DNA of 64,000 nucleotides. Source: Kitasatospora terrestris. Its GTDB lineage: Bacteria > Actinomycetota > Actinomycetes > Streptomycetales > Streptomycetaceae. The notes beneath the pieces are model-generated. The model saw nothing but the letters and a program-made list of their open reading frames with translations, ran no database searches and was not told the DNA's origin. Of this stretch, positions 42,781 to 51,409 are shown piece by piece (the stretch's first letter is position 1; each line of letters begins with the position of its first letter). A program made the translations under genes and the position numbers. Where the stretch lies: assembly GCF_039542905.1 (NCBI RefSeq), contig NZ_BAABIS010000001.1, forward strand, positions 7,440,001 through 7,504,000, in the 5' to 3' direction.

Positions 42781-43053
42781 CCGAGCATGCTGCCCCGCGG
42801 GGCAGGCCGGTGGCGAGCGGGTTTCGGGGCGCGACGGGCGCGGGCCGGCAGCGGCCGGGAGCGGGCGCCTCCGGAGGCGGGGCGAGCCCGTGGCGGGGCG
42901 CGTTGCCGCTCGGCGGGTGGTGGGTGCATCGGCTTCCGGCCGGGGGCGGCGTGGCCCGGGAGGGCGGGGAAGCGGTGTCGTACGGGGCGGCGCCGCGGAG
43001 CACTGCGGTTCGCGGTGCGTTCTTCGGCCGGGGCCGGTGGACCGGTTCGACGG
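42781..43053. other. Intergenic region without recognised gene
   Basis: These 273 very GC-rich bases lie between the phosphotransferase start and the terminator of the MFS gene, all leftward. They must hold the phosphotransferase promoter. Several open frames exist on both strands but their translations are Arg/Gly/Ala-rich and resemble no family, so they are regarded as chance. Confidence 0.5.
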
Positions 43054-43089
43054 CGAAGGGGTGGACGTCGGTGGACGTCCACCCCTTCG
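43054..43089 (-). terminator. Terminator of the MFS gene
   Basis: A perfect 16-bp stem (CGAAGGGGTGGACGTC and its complement) with a four-base loop lies 20 bases beyond the MFS stop codon. Confidence 0.85.
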
Positions 43090-43109
43090 GGGAGTGCGGG
43101 GCGTGGACC

Positions 43110-44297
43110 TCAGACGCGCTCGGGGACGTTCGCGGCGACCGGGCGCTCGCTGCGGCGGCGGCGCAGGGCGGTGGCGCTGGGCACCAGGGCCGCGGTGAGC
43201 ACGGTGACCACGGCGAAGGAGACGGTGAGGGAGGTGGCCTGGGCGATGCCGCCGATGACGGCGGGGGCGACCAGGCCGGAGGTGTAGGTGATGGTGGCGA
43301 CGCCGGCGATGGACTGGCTGGGGTTGCTGCCGGCCCGGCCGGCGGCGGCGAAGGCGAGCGGGACGACGACGGCGATGCCGATGCCGATCAGGGCGAAGCC
43401 GGGGATGGCGAGGTACGGGGTGTCGGCGAGGACGACGAGCAGGCCGCCGGTGGTCGCGACGGCGCCGCTGATGCGGACGGCGCGGACCGGGCCGAGGCGG
43501 CGGACCGCGGCGTCGCCGCAGAGCCGGGCGAGGGTCATGGTGGCGGCGAAGGCGGTGTAGCAGGCGGCGGCGGTGGAGGCGGAGGAGCCGGTGACGTCGC
43601 GCAGGTAGACGCCGGACCAGTCGGCCGAGGCGCCCTCGGCGAACACCGCGCAGAACCCGACCAGGCCGATCAGCAGCGCCTCCTTGGGCGGGAGGGCGAA
43701 GCGCGGCGGCGCCTCCTCCTCCGCCGCGGGGCGGACGTCGAGGACGCCGCGGCAGACGATCTGGGCGAGCACCGTGAGGACGGCGGCGGTGACGGCGAAG
43801 TGCACGCGCGCGTCGAGGTGCTGGTGCGCGGCGAGCACGCCGAAGGCGGAGGCGACCAGTCCGCCGAGGCTCCACATGCCGTGCAGGCCGGACATGATGG
43901 AGGTGCCGAGCCGCTCCTCGACCTCGACGCCCTGGGCGTTCATCGCCACGTCGGACATGCCGGCGGTGGCGCCGAAGAGGAAGAGGCCGAGGCAGAGCAG
44001 CGCCAGGTCGGGCGCGAGGCCGGGCAGCACGATGGCCAGGCACCAGAGGGTCAGCAGGCCCTGGAGCGCGGCCCGGGCGCCGAAGCGGTGGACGATCCGG
44101 CTGGCCAGCGGCATCGCGAGCGAGGCGCCGACGGCGGGGAAGACCAGGGCGAGGCCGAGCTGCCCGGGGCTGAGGTCGAGGTGGTCCTGGATCCACGGGA
44201 TGCGGGTGGCGAACGTACCGGTCACCGCGCCGTGCACGGCGAAGACCAGCGCGACGCTCACCCGGGCGCGGCGTACGTCCTTCAATGCGTCACCCAT
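43110..44297 (-). CDS. MFS transporter (YbjJ/fucose-permease-like)
   Basis: A 395-residue 12-helix transporter. The N-terminus has VALVFAVHGAVTGTFATRIP and WIQDHLDLSPGQLGLALVFP, and helix 4-5 the segment LFLFGATAGMSDVAMNAQGV, as in YbjJ-like members of the fucose-permease branch (family knowledge). Helices 7-12 follow a charged central loop (VRPAAEEEAPPRFALPPKEA). Substrate unknown. It is divergent from a ROK regulator, with a strong 23-base inverted repeat between, a usual arrangement for regulated transporters. Confidence 0.88.
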   Translation of the reverse strand: MGDALKDVRRARVSVALVFAVHGAVTGTFATRIPWIQDHLDLSPGQLGLALVFPAVGASLAMPLASRIVHRFGARAALQGLLTLWCLAIVLPGLAPDLALLCLGLFLFGATAGMSDVAMNAQGVEVEERLGTSIMSGLHGMWSLGGLVASAFGVLAAHQHLDARVHFAVTAAVLTVLAQIVCRGVLDVRPAAEEEAPPRFALPPKEALLIGLVGFCAVFAEGASADWSGVYLRDVTGSSASTAAACYTAFAATMTLARLCGDAAVRRLGPVRAVRISGAVATTGGLLVVLADTPYLAIPGFALIGIGIAVVVPLAFAAAGRAGSNPSQSIAGVATITYTSGLVAPAVIGGIAQATSLTVSFAVVTVLTAALVPSATALRRRRSERPVAANVPERV

Positions 44298-44349
44298 GGC
44301 TGGGCTTCCCCCTACTGCGGTGCTTGTGGGTGGTCGTGATGCCGATAAA

Positions 44350-44372
44350 CTATCAGGAAGGGATCCTGATAG
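44350..44372. promoter_or_regulatory. Operator between MFS and ROK genes
   Basis: A 23-base inverted repeat with perfect 9-base arms, CTATCAGGA and TCCTGATAG, around a five-base centre, 24 bases before the ROK start. It is in an AT-rich island that probably also holds both promoters. The ROK protein is the likely binder. Confidence 0.7.
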
Positions 44373-44396
44373 AAACCTCTGGAAGGATGCAGGCTC

Positions 44397-45578
44397 ATGA
44401 CGACCGCGCGTACGGCCACGCCGAGCACCGCCCGCGCCATCAACGACCGGCTGGCTCTCGACCTCCTGCTGGAGCGGGGGCCGCTGACCGCGTCCGAGCT
44501 GCGCACCCTGACCGGGCTCTCCCGGCCCACCGTCGCCGACCTGTTGGAGCGGCTGCAGCGCGGCGGCCTGGTCGCCCCGGCCGGGGAGAGCGCGCAGCTG
44601 CGGCGCGGGCCGAACGCCCGGCTGTACGCGCTGGTCGCCGACCGGGCGCACCTGGCGGGCATCGACGTCCGCTCGACCGGCGTGTCGCTGGTGGTCGCCG
44701 ACCTGGCCGGGCGCACCCTCGCCACGGCCGAACTGGCCGCGGAGGCCGACGACGCGGACCTGCCGGAGCGGGCGGTGAAGGCGCTGCTCGCCGCCGCGGA
44801 GGAGGCGGGCGCGCGCGAGCTGCACACCGTGGCGGTCGGCATCCCCGGGCTGGTCGACCCGGCGACCGGCGAGCTGAACAACTCCGGCAAGCTGCCGCGC
44901 TGGCACGCCGGGCTGCTGGAGGCGCTGCGCTCCCGGCCCGGCACCGACGTGATCCTGGAGAACGAGGTCAACCTGGCCGGGATCGCCGAGCACCGGATCG
45001 GCGCCGCCAGCGACCGCGACGACTTCGCGCTGCTCTGGCTCGGCCTCGGGGTCGGCGCGTCGGTGGTGCTGGGCGGCCGGCTGCGGCGCGGTGCGTCCGG
45101 CGGCGCCGGCGAGATCGGCTTCCTGCCGGTGCCGGGCGCGGTCGGGCTGCCGAGTGCGACGGGGTGCGAGGGCGGCTTCCACTCGCTGGTGAGCGGCGCG
45201 GCGATCTGCGCGCTCGGGCGGCGGCGGGGCCTGGCCGTGCCCGAGGGCGGGGTGCTGGCCGCGGCGGCGGCGCTGGTGGCGGCGGCGGTCGCGGGCGGGG
45301 CGGAGGAGTTCCTGGAGGAGCTGGCCGGGCGGATCGCGCTCGGCGTCTCGGCAGTCACCGTGGTGCTCGACCCGGGGTGCGTGGTGCTGGGCGGCGAGCT
45401 CGGCCGGGCCGGCGGGCCGGTGCTCGCCGCGCGGGTGGAGCGGCAGTTGGCGGCGCTCGGCCCGATCCGCACCGAGGTGCGGGCCGGCAGGGCGGGCGGC
45501 GGCGCGGTGCTCGCGGGGGCGGTGCTCACCGCCGGGGACGCGGTGCGGCGGGAGCTGTTCGGCGGCGCGGAGGCGTAG
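44397..45578 (+). CDS. ROK-family transcriptional regulator
   Basis: A 393-residue protein with an N-terminal MarR-like winged helix (about 12-65; LLLERGPLTASELRTLTGLS, RPTVADLLERLQRGGLV) and a ROK sugar-kinase-like domain (about 85-375; TVAVGIPGLVDPATGELNNS, ILENEVNLAGIAEHRIGAAS, LWLGLGVGASVVLGGRLRRG). The usual zinc-binding CxCGxxGCxE stretch is reduced to ATGCEGGFHSL, and the phosphate-binding DxGxT is replaced by DVRSTG, so it is probably a regulator without kinase activity. It likely controls the divergent MFS gene. Confidence 0.9.
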   Translation: MTTARTATPSTARAINDRLALDLLLERGPLTASELRTLTGLSRPTVADLLERLQRGGLVAPAGESAQLRRGPNARLYALVADRAHLAGIDVRSTGVSLVVADLAGRTLATAELAAEADDADLPERAVKALLAAAEEAGARELHTVAVGIPGLVDPATGELNNSGKLPRWHAGLLEALRSRPGTDVILENEVNLAGIAEHRIGAASDRDDFALLWLGLGVGASVVLGGRLRRGASGGAGEIGFLPVPGAVGLPSATGCEGGFHSLVSGAAICALGRRRGLAVPEGGVLAAAAALVAAAVAGGAEEFLEELAGRIALGVSAVTVVLDPGCVVLGGELGRAGGPVLAARVERQLAALGPIRTEVRAGRAGGGAVLAGAVLTAGDAVRRELFGGAEA

Positions 45579-45708
45579 GCCCGGGTGCGGCGCTGGGGCC
45601 GACGGGGCGTCAGGGGCGGGTGTGTCGCCCGGTCGGGGCCCGGTAGGGCAGGATGGCGGCGAGCGGCGGGGACCCCGCCGCGCCCCCGACCCGCAGGAGC
45701 AGCGCGCC

Positions 45709-46122
45709 ATGGCCAAGCCCGACCGGCCGGTCCACTCGTACCGCATCGGCGAGGCCGCCGCGATGCTCGGCGTCAGCGCCGACACGATGCGCCGCTGGGT
45801 GGACGCGGGCCGGCTGCCCGCGGAGCGCGACGAGCACGGCCACCGGATCATCGGCGGCGCCGAACTGGCGGCGTTCGCCCGTGAGTTGGCCAGGCCCGAG
45901 ACCGCCGAGGCGGAGGGTCGCTCGTCGGCCCGCAACCGCTTCCCCGGGATCGTCACCAGCGTGGTGCTCGGCGACGTGGCCGCGCAGGTGGAGGTGCAGG
46001 CCGGGCCGTTCCGGGTGGTCTCGCTGATCAGCCGGGACTCGGCGGAGGAGCTGGGCCTGGTGCCGGGGGCGCCCGCGACCGCCGTGGTGAAGTCCACCAA
46101 CGTGGTGATCGAGCGGCGCTGA
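45709..46122 (+). CDS. HTH-TOBE molybdopterin-binding-type protein
   Basis: A 137-residue protein pairing a MerR/excisionase-like HTH (about 8-58; YRIGEAAAMLGVSADTMRRW, VDAGRLPAERDEHGHRIIGG) with a TOBE/Mop domain (about 72-137; NRFPGIVTSVVLGDVAAQVE, LGLVPGAPATAVVKSTNVVI). Such proteins bind molybdate or related oxyanions and may control molybdate uptake or cofactor genes; no mod genes are in view. AGGAGC precedes the ATG by ten bases. Confidence 0.88.
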   Translation: MAKPDRPVHSYRIGEAAAMLGVSADTMRRWVDAGRLPAERDEHGHRIIGGAELAAFARELARPETAEAEGRSSARNRFPGIVTSVVLGDVAAQVEVQAGPFRVVSLISRDSAEELGLVPGAPATAVVKSTNVVIERR

Positions 46123-46125
46123 GCG

Positions 46126-46854
46126 ATGGAGAGAGGTCTGCTGCCCCCCATGTCCCGTACCGTCCTGGCGGTCGCCCACCGCGGCGACCCGTACCGGTAC
46201 CGCGAGAACACCCTGCCCTCGATCGCCTCGGCCCTCGCGGCCGGCGCCGACCTGGTGGAGGTGGACGTCCGGCTCACCCGCGACCGCGTGCCGGTGCTGC
46301 TGCACGACCCGACGCTGGAGCGGCTGTGGGACGACCCGCGCCCGCTGGCCGGGATCACCGCCGAGCAGCTGGCCGACCTCGGCAGCCCCGGCCTGCGGGT
46401 GCCGACCCTGGCGGAGGCGCTGGAGACCGCCGCGGCGAGCGGCGGCCGGCTCCTGCTCGACCTGGACGACGCGGGCCCGGTCGCCGCCGCCTGGCGGACC
46501 GTCACCGAGCTCGGCGCCGAGGACCGGGTCGGCTTCTGCGGCCCCGTCGCCGCGATGCTGGCCGTCCGGGAGCTCGCCCCGCACGCCGAGCTGTCACTGA
46601 CCTGGAAGCAGCCCCGACTGCCCGGCCGGACCCTGCTGGACGAGCTGCGCCCGCACTACCTCAACCCGCCGTTCGCGATGGCCGAGCCGCGCCTGGTGGA
46701 CGCCGCGCACGACGCGGGTCTGCGGGTCTCCGCCTGGACCGTCGACCTGCGGCGGACCATGAACCGCCTGCTGGCCGCCGGCGTCGACTCGCTGACCAGC
46801 AACCGCGTCGCGCTGCTGCGCTCGACCATCGACCGGCGGGCGGCCGTGCGGTGA
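46126..46854 (+). CDS. Glycerophosphodiester phosphodiesterase
   Basis: A 242-residue GDPD-family phosphodiesterase cleaving glycerophosphodiesters to glycerol 3-phosphate and an alcohol. TIM-barrel active-site motifs: VAHRGDPYRYRENTLPSIAS (HR and EN), LVEVDVRLTRDRVPVLLHDP (ExD and HD), and a C-terminal WTVDLRRTMNRLLAAGVDSL. No signal peptide, so cytosolic. ATG 46126 is three bases after the preceding stop; the internal ATG 46150 (MSRTVLAVAHRGD) is also credible. Its stop overlaps the GTG of the next gene. Confidence 0.9.
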   Translation: MERGLLPPMSRTVLAVAHRGDPYRYRENTLPSIASALAAGADLVEVDVRLTRDRVPVLLHDPTLERLWDDPRPLAGITAEQLADLGSPGLRVPTLAEALETAAASGGRLLLDLDDAGPVAAAWRTVTELGAEDRVGFCGPVAAMLAVRELAPHAELSLTWKQPRLPGRTLLDELRPHYLNPPFAMAEPRLVDAAHDAGLRVSAWTVDLRRTMNRLLAAGVDSLTSNRVALLRSTIDRRAAVR

Positions 46855-47936
46855 GCGCGGTGCTCGGCCGACGGGCGCTCGGACGGGCGCTGCTGGCCCG
46901 TCAGCACCTGATCGAGCGGGTCGACCTGCCGGTCGGCGCGGTGCTGGAGCACCTGGTGGGCCTGCAGGCGCAGGCCGCGCCGGAGCCGCCGTACCTGGGG
47001 CTGCTGGCCCGGATCGACGGCTTCCGGCCGGAGCGGCTGAGCGGGTCGATCGAGCGGCGGGAGGCCGTCCGGGTCGCCCTGCAGCGCGGCACCATCCACC
47101 TGGTCACGGCCGAGGACTGCCTGGAGCTGCGCCCCCTGGTGCAGCCGGTGCTCGACCGGGCCGTGCGCGGCAACTGGGGCAGGCAGTTGCCCGGGATCGA
47201 CTACCCGGCGCTGGCGGCGTCCGCCCGCAAGCTGGTGGAGGCCGAGCCGCTGACCTTCCAGCGGCTCGGCGAGCTGCTGGCCGAGGAGTTCACCGGCCTG
47301 CCGGCGGCCGCGCTGGCGCAGGCCGCGCGGTCCGAGCTGACGCTGGTCCAGGTGCCGCCGCGAGGGGTCTGGGGCAGGAGCGGCCCGGCCGCCCACACCA
47401 CGGCCGAGCTCTGGCTCGGGCGGACGGCGCCCGCGCGGGAGCCGTCGCTGGAGCGGATGGTGCTGCGCTACCTGGCCGCGTTCGGCCCGGCGAGCGCCGC
47501 GGACGTGCAGAAGTGGTGCGGCCTGACCGGCCTGGCCGCGGTGCTCGCGCGGCTGGCGCCCGACCTCGTGCGGTTCGAGGACGAGGCGGGCCGCACGCTG
47601 TACGACCTGCCGGACGCGCCGCGCCCGTCGGCGGACCTGGCGGTGCCGGTCCGGCTGGTCGCGCCGTTCGACAACCTGATCCTCTCGCACGCCGACCGGA
47701 CCCGGGTGCTGCCGGAGGAGTACCGGCCGCTGGTGATGACGCAGAACGGGCTGGTCGCCGGCACGGTCCTGGTCGACGGACTGGTCGCCGGGCAGTGGTG
47801 GCTGGACCAGGACCGGGTGCGGGTGCGGCCGTTCGCGCCCTGGGGGAGCGCGGTCGACCGGCAGGTGGCGGCGGAGGGCCGGCGGGTGCTGGAGTTCGCC
47901 GGGCGCGAGGGCCCGGTGGAGGTGCAGGCGGGCTGA
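46851..47936 (+). CDS. Winged-helix DNA-binding domain protein (HTH_42/AlkZ family)
   Basis: A 361-residue protein of the HTH_42 family (YcaQ/AlkZ relatives, some of which are DNA glycosylases that unhook crosslinks). Markers: LLARQHLIERVDLPVGAVLE, HLVGLQAQAAPEPPYLGLLA, ALQRGTIHLVTAEDC, and tandem winged helices around MVLRYLAAFGPASAADVQKW. The AlkZ catalytic QxQ motif is matched by LQAQA near residues 40-44. A role in DNA repair is plausible but many members are uncharacterised. The GTG start is coupled to the upstream phosphodiesterase by a four-base overlap. Confidence 0.85.
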   Translation: MSAVLGRRALGRALLARQHLIERVDLPVGAVLEHLVGLQAQAAPEPPYLGLLARIDGFRPERLSGSIERREAVRVALQRGTIHLVTAEDCLELRPLVQPVLDRAVRGNWGRQLPGIDYPALAASARKLVEAEPLTFQRLGELLAEEFTGLPAAALAQAARSELTLVQVPPRGVWGRSGPAAHTTAELWLGRTAPAREPSLERMVLRYLAAFGPASAADVQKWCGLTGLAAVLARLAPDLVRFEDEAGRTLYDLPDAPRPSADLAVPVRLVAPFDNLILSHADRTRVLPEEYRPLVMTQNGLVAGTVLVDGLVAGQWWLDQDRVRVRPFAPWGSAVDRQVAAEGRRVLEFAGREGPVEVQAG

Positions 47937-48008
47937 CGGCCCGCCGGCGGGCACGCCCGGAACGGGGCGATTCGGGGCATTCGATCTCTTGTGTGCTGAT
48001 ATGTCTTC

Positions 48009-49106
48009 ATGAGAGACCGGTTGCCGCCCCCCGTACGCCTGGCCGCGGCCTGGTCCGCGGCGGTGATCCTCTTCATCGCCGTCGCCGCCTTCGTCGTCTA
48101 CGCCTTCGTCGCGCTGCGGGCCGCCACCATCCCGGTGATCATCTCGCTGCTGGCCACCTCGCTGCTCCACCCCGTGATGCCCTGGCTGGTGGAGCACCGC
48201 GTCCGCCGGGGCCTCGCCGCCGGGCTGACCTGCGCGGTGCTGGTGCTGGCGGTCAGCGGGGTGCTCGCCCTGCTGGTCAACTCCCTGGTGCACAGCGCCC
48301 CCGAGATCGCCTCCGCGCTCACCGAGGCGGGCAACCGGATCGCCGAGTGGCTCGGCCCGGTCGGCGACCGCATCCAGCAGGGCATCCAGCAGAGCGCCGG
48401 CAACGGCAGCACCATGGTCACCCAGCTCGCCAACGGCGTGATCTCCGGGCTCGGCTTCGTCACCCAGCTGGCCACCGGCGGGGTGCTGGCCCTGGCCCTG
48501 GTCTTCTTCTTCCTGCGCGACGGCCACCGCAGCGGCGACCTGGTCCGCGACGTCCTGCCGCCCGCCCAGGCCGAGACGGTGGTCGCCTGCGGCCGGCAGG
48601 CGTTCAACGCGATGGCCGGGTTCATGCGCGGCACCACGCTGATCGCCGCGATCGACGCCTTCTTCATCACCGTCGGCCTGGTGGTCCTCGGCGTCCCCGG
48701 CGCGCCCGGCCTCGGCGCGCTGGTCTTCCTCGGCGCCTACATCCCGTTCATCGGCGCCTTCCTGTCCGGCACCGTCGCGGTGCTGGTCGCGCTCGCCGAC
48801 GGCGGGCTCGGCACCGCGCTCTGGGCGCTCGGCGTGGTACTGGCCGTGCAGGCCGTCGAGGGCAACGTGCTGCAACCGGTCATCCAGAGCCGCACCGTCG
48901 AACTGCACCCCGCCACCATCATGATCGCCGTGGTGGCGGGGGCGGGCGTCGCCGGGATCATCGGGGCGCTGCTCGCCGTCCCGGTCTGCGCCGCCGGGAT
49001 GGGCATCGTCTCGGTGCTGCGCGGCCGCACGGGGGAGATCGGGCGGCGCGGCCGGCGCGGCGACGGGGGGACCGGGACCGCTCAGGCGGGCCCGGTCACG
49101 CCGTGA
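48009..49106 (+). CDS. AI-2E family (UPF0118) transporter
   Basis: A 365-residue integral membrane protein with about seven to eight helices: two or three at the N-terminus (AVILFIAVAAFVVYAFVALR, IPVIISLLATSLLHPVMPWL), a hydrophilic extracytoplasmic region (about 95-140), then LATGGVLALALVFFFLRDGH and further helices including LGALVFLGAYIPFIGAFLSG, the conserved PxxG region. The family includes Na+/H+ antiporters and AI-2 exporters; the substrate is not known here. No clear ribosome site precedes the ATG. Confidence 0.88.
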   Translation: MRDRLPPPVRLAAAWSAAVILFIAVAAFVVYAFVALRAATIPVIISLLATSLLHPVMPWLVEHRVRRGLAAGLTCAVLVLAVSGVLALLVNSLVHSAPEIASALTEAGNRIAEWLGPVGDRIQQGIQQSAGNGSTMVTQLANGVISGLGFVTQLATGGVLALALVFFFLRDGHRSGDLVRDVLPPAQAETVVACGRQAFNAMAGFMRGTTLIAAIDAFFITVGLVVLGVPGAPGLGALVFLGAYIPFIGAFLSGTVAVLVALADGGLGTALWALGVVLAVQAVEGNVLQPVIQSRTVELHPATIMIAVVAGAGVAGIIGALLAVPVCAAGMGIVSVLRGRTGEIGRRGRRGDGGTGTAQAGPVTP

Positions 49107-49145
49107 GCGGCCCGGTCACGCCGGGGGGAGCGACCGGTCACGCCG
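49091..49145. repeat. Three copies of a 12-13-base repeat across convergent gene ends
   Basis: CCGGTCACGCCG occurs at about 49092, 49112 and 49134. The stop of the AI-2E gene lies at the edge of the first copy and the stop codon of the leftward gene lies within the third. No hairpin is formed; the meaning is unclear. Confidence 0.6.
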
Positions 49146-50079
49146 TGAGGGCCTGCTCGCGCCAGTACTCGAACTGCTGCAGCGGCTCGCCGTCCAGCGC
49201 CCACGGCCAGGGCGCCACCGTCGCGCCCAGCACCTCGAACACCGTCGCCGCCTCGCGCAGCCGGCCCGCCTGCACCAGCGCGTACGCCAGCAGGTTGAGG
49301 TCGGCCGGAGCGCCGGCGTGGCTCAGCGCGCCCGGCAGCGTCCAGGTGAGCGCGCGCTCCAGCGCGGCCTCCGCGTCCGGCCGGGTCCAGCGGCGGCGGG
49401 CGCCCAGCGCGGTCACCCCGCCGGCCGCCAGGGTGGCCCGGTAGCGCTCCAGCAGCAGGGCCAGCTCCAGGCCGGCCACCGCGGAGTTCGCCGGGGCCGC
49501 GGCCCGGACCGCGTCCACGAAGTCCAGTGCCTGCGCGTGCGAACCGCACTCCGCCGGCGACAGGTAGCCCAGCATCTCCAGGTGTGCGGCGCGGTTCCAC
49601 GGATCGCGCGAGCCGATCTCCCGGCACACCGGGTAGACCTCCTCCGACGGGCGGCTCAGCAGGCGCAGTGCGCCCAGCCGGGCGATCCACGGCGTCGGGT
49701 CGGCCGGGACCAGGTCGGCCGCGCGGTGGCAGCGCTCCAACAGCCCCCGCGGGTCCTCCACCGCACCGTCCCGCCGGGCCTGGGCCAGCTCGGCCCAGAC
49801 CTGGAAGACCAACGGATCGGCGTCCCTCGGCCGCTGACGACGCCACACCTGCGCCAGACCCGGCGACGCCGCCTCCGCCAGCACCGCCAGGCGGTGGGTG
49901 CGCAGGTCCCAGTCGGTGCCGGTGTCCCGCAGCAACTGCTCCACCAGACCCGCCGACAGGTCGAGCTGCCCCTGCACCTGGGGGGCCGTCAGGTGCTTGC
50001 GGACCCGCCCGAGCTCGGCGTCGTCCAGCTCGGGCGCCAGGCGCGGGGCGGAGGTGCGGCGTCGTCCAAAGATCGGCAT
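49138..50079 (-). CDS. Helical-repeat (TPR-like) protein
   Basis: A 313-residue, Ala/Leu-rich soluble protein with helical repeat character: LLERCHRAADLVPADPTPWI, EIGSRDPWNRAAHLEMLGYL, AVAGLELALLLERYRATLAA and LNLLAYALVQAGRLREAATV resemble TPR units between about 95 and 300. The start MPIFGRRRTSAPRLAP is used; an upstream ATG (50100) adds seven residues. No enzymatic motif. Such proteins are frequent and uncharacterised in Streptomyces. Confidence 0.78.
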   Translation of the reverse strand: MPIFGRRRTSAPRLAPELDDAELGRVRKHLTAPQVQGQLDLSAGLVEQLLRDTGTDWDLRTHRLAVLAEAASPGLAQVWRRQRPRDADPLVFQVWAELAQARRDGAVEDPRGLLERCHRAADLVPADPTPWIARLGALRLLSRPSEEVYPVCREIGSRDPWNRAAHLEMLGYLSPAECGSHAQALDFVDAVRAAAPANSAVAGLELALLLERYRATLAAGGVTALGARRRWTRPDAEAALERALTWTLPGALSHAGAPADLNLLAYALVQAGRLREAATVFEVLGATVAPWPWALDGEPLQQFEYWREQALTA

Positions 50080-50177
50080 GCCGAGGAAGCCTAGGCGCAT
50101 CCGCCGGGCCCGCGACAGGGGAGACCGCGGAACGTTACCGACCTAATGCCTGCGGCCGTCAGGATCCGGGGGGTGCG

Positions 50178-50720
50178 TCAGGACCCGGGGCCGGTCGGCC
50201 GGGGGTCGTCCGCCAGCAGGCCGAACACCAGGTCGTCGGTCCACTCGCCCTTGAACCAGGTGTGCGAGCGCCGCAGGCCCTCGCGCCGGAAGCCGACCCG
50301 CTCCAGCAGCCGGGCCGAGGACGCGTTGCGCGCGTCGCACTCGGCCGACACCTTGTGCAGGCCGCCCGCGAAGAGCGCGTCCACCAGCGCCCGGACCGCC
50401 TCGCTCGCGTAGCCCTGCCCCTGCCGGTCGGCGGCCAGGGTGAAGCCCACCTCCGCCTGCCGCAGGTTCTCGTGCAGGCCCACCCCGAGGTCGCCGATCA
50501 GCCGGCCCTCGGCGCGCAGTTCGATCGCGTACTGGAACCAGCCCGGCCGTCGCGGGTCGCCGGCGGCGTACGAGGCGACCTGCGCCGCGGCGGCCTCCGC
50601 GGAGAGCGGCGACTCCCAGCCCTGGTAGCGGGCCACCTGCGGGTCGGAGCGGTACGCGGCCAGCGCCGGCGCGTCCTCGGGGCGGAAGCGGCGCAGCCGC
50701 AGACGGGGCGTGTCGATCAC
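50178..50720 (-). CDS. GNAT family N-acetyltransferase (RimJ/RimL type)
   Basis: A 180-residue acetyltransferase of the Acetyltransf_3 group. It begins IDTPRLRLRRFRPEDAPALA; the acetyl-CoA-binding region is VGFTLAADRQGQGYASEAVR (Q/RxxGxG/A pattern in RQGQGYA), and the C-terminal part has NASSARLLERVGFRREGLRR. The acceptor is unknown. GTG start at 50720, divergent from another GNAT gene of the same subfamily with a 76-base shared region, suggesting an old duplication. Confidence 0.92.
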   Translation of the reverse strand: MIDTPRLRLRRFRPEDAPALAAYRSDPQVARYQGWESPLSAEAAAAQVASYAAGDPRRPGWFQYAIELRAEGRLIGDLGVGLHENLRQAEVGFTLAADRQGQGYASEAVRALVDALFAGGLHKVSAECDARNASSARLLERVGFRREGLRRSHTWFKGEWTDDLVFGLLADDPRPTGPGS

Positions 50721-50760
50721 CGCAGGAGCATGGCACGCCCGGCAGGGGTTGCCAATTCAG

Positions 50761-50790
50761 TTGCCGGCGGCGGATCGTGGTCGATAGCAA
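50761..50790 (+). promoter_or_regulatory. Putative promoter giving a leaderless transcript
   Basis: TTGCCG and TAGCAA are separated by 18 bases, and the -10 box ends six bases before the ATG at 50797 of the GNAT gene. No Shine-Dalgarno sequence is present, which fits a leaderless mRNA. Confidence 0.45.
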
Positions 50791-50796
50791 TGTCAC

Positions 50797-51330
50797 ATGT
50801 TGCACGGAGCGAAGATCGGGCTGCGGGCCCGCCACGAGGACGACATCCCCGTCCTGCTGGACGAACTGCACGGTGACGTGGTCACCCGGACCCGGGGCGA
50901 CGACCGCCCGTGGCGGCCGGTGGCGCCGGGCGCCACCGCCGGCAACCCCTTCCGGGTCGACGACCTGCCCGAGGACGTGGTCTGCTTCTCGGCGGTCGAC
51001 CTCGCCGGCGGCGAACTCCTCGGCGAGGCCGTGCTGTGGGGCATCGACCCGCACAAGCGCTCCGCGCACCTCGGCCTCGCACTGCGCCCCGCGCACCGCG
51101 GCAAGGGGCTGGGCGCCGACGTCGTCCGGGTGCTCTGCGACTACGGCTTCGCCGTGCGCGGCCTCAACCGGCTCCAGGTCGAGACGCTCGCCGACAACAC
51201 CCCGATGATCAAGGCCGCGGAGCGGGCCGGCTTCACCGTCGAGGGCACCCTGCGCAGCTCGACCTGGGTGTACGGAGGGTTCGCCGACGAAACGATCCTC
51301 GGCCTCCTCGCGGCGGAGTGGACGCGCTGA
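50797..51330 (+). CDS. GNAT family N-acetyltransferase (RimJ/RimL type)
   Basis: A 177-residue acetyltransferase: GAKIGLRARHEDDIPVLLDE at the start, LGLALRPAHRGKGLGADVVR as acetyl-CoA-binding motif (RGKGLG), and NTPMIKAAERAGFTVEGTLR with the typical AGF turn. Substrate unknown. No ribosome site is visible; a promoter just upstream suggests leaderless translation from ATG 50797. Confidence 0.92.
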   Translation: MLHGAKIGLRARHEDDIPVLLDELHGDVVTRTRGDDRPWRPVAPGATAGNPFRVDDLPEDVVCFSAVDLAGGELLGEAVLWGIDPHKRSAHLGLALRPAHRGKGLGADVVRVLCDYGFAVRGLNRLQVETLADNTPMIKAAERAGFTVEGTLRSSTWVYGGFADETILGLLAAEWTR

Positions 51331-51409
51331 CCCTTGCTACCGGACGGTATCGTCGGCACCGGGCGGGCCGGCAGGCGGCGCGCCCGGTGAGGGGCACGGG
51401 AGAGAGCGC

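Noticed and set aside
42787..43287. Plus-strand frame between the phosphotransferase and MFS genes
   Set aside because: Arg/Gly-rich translation overlapping the MFS gene and its terminator; no support as a gene.
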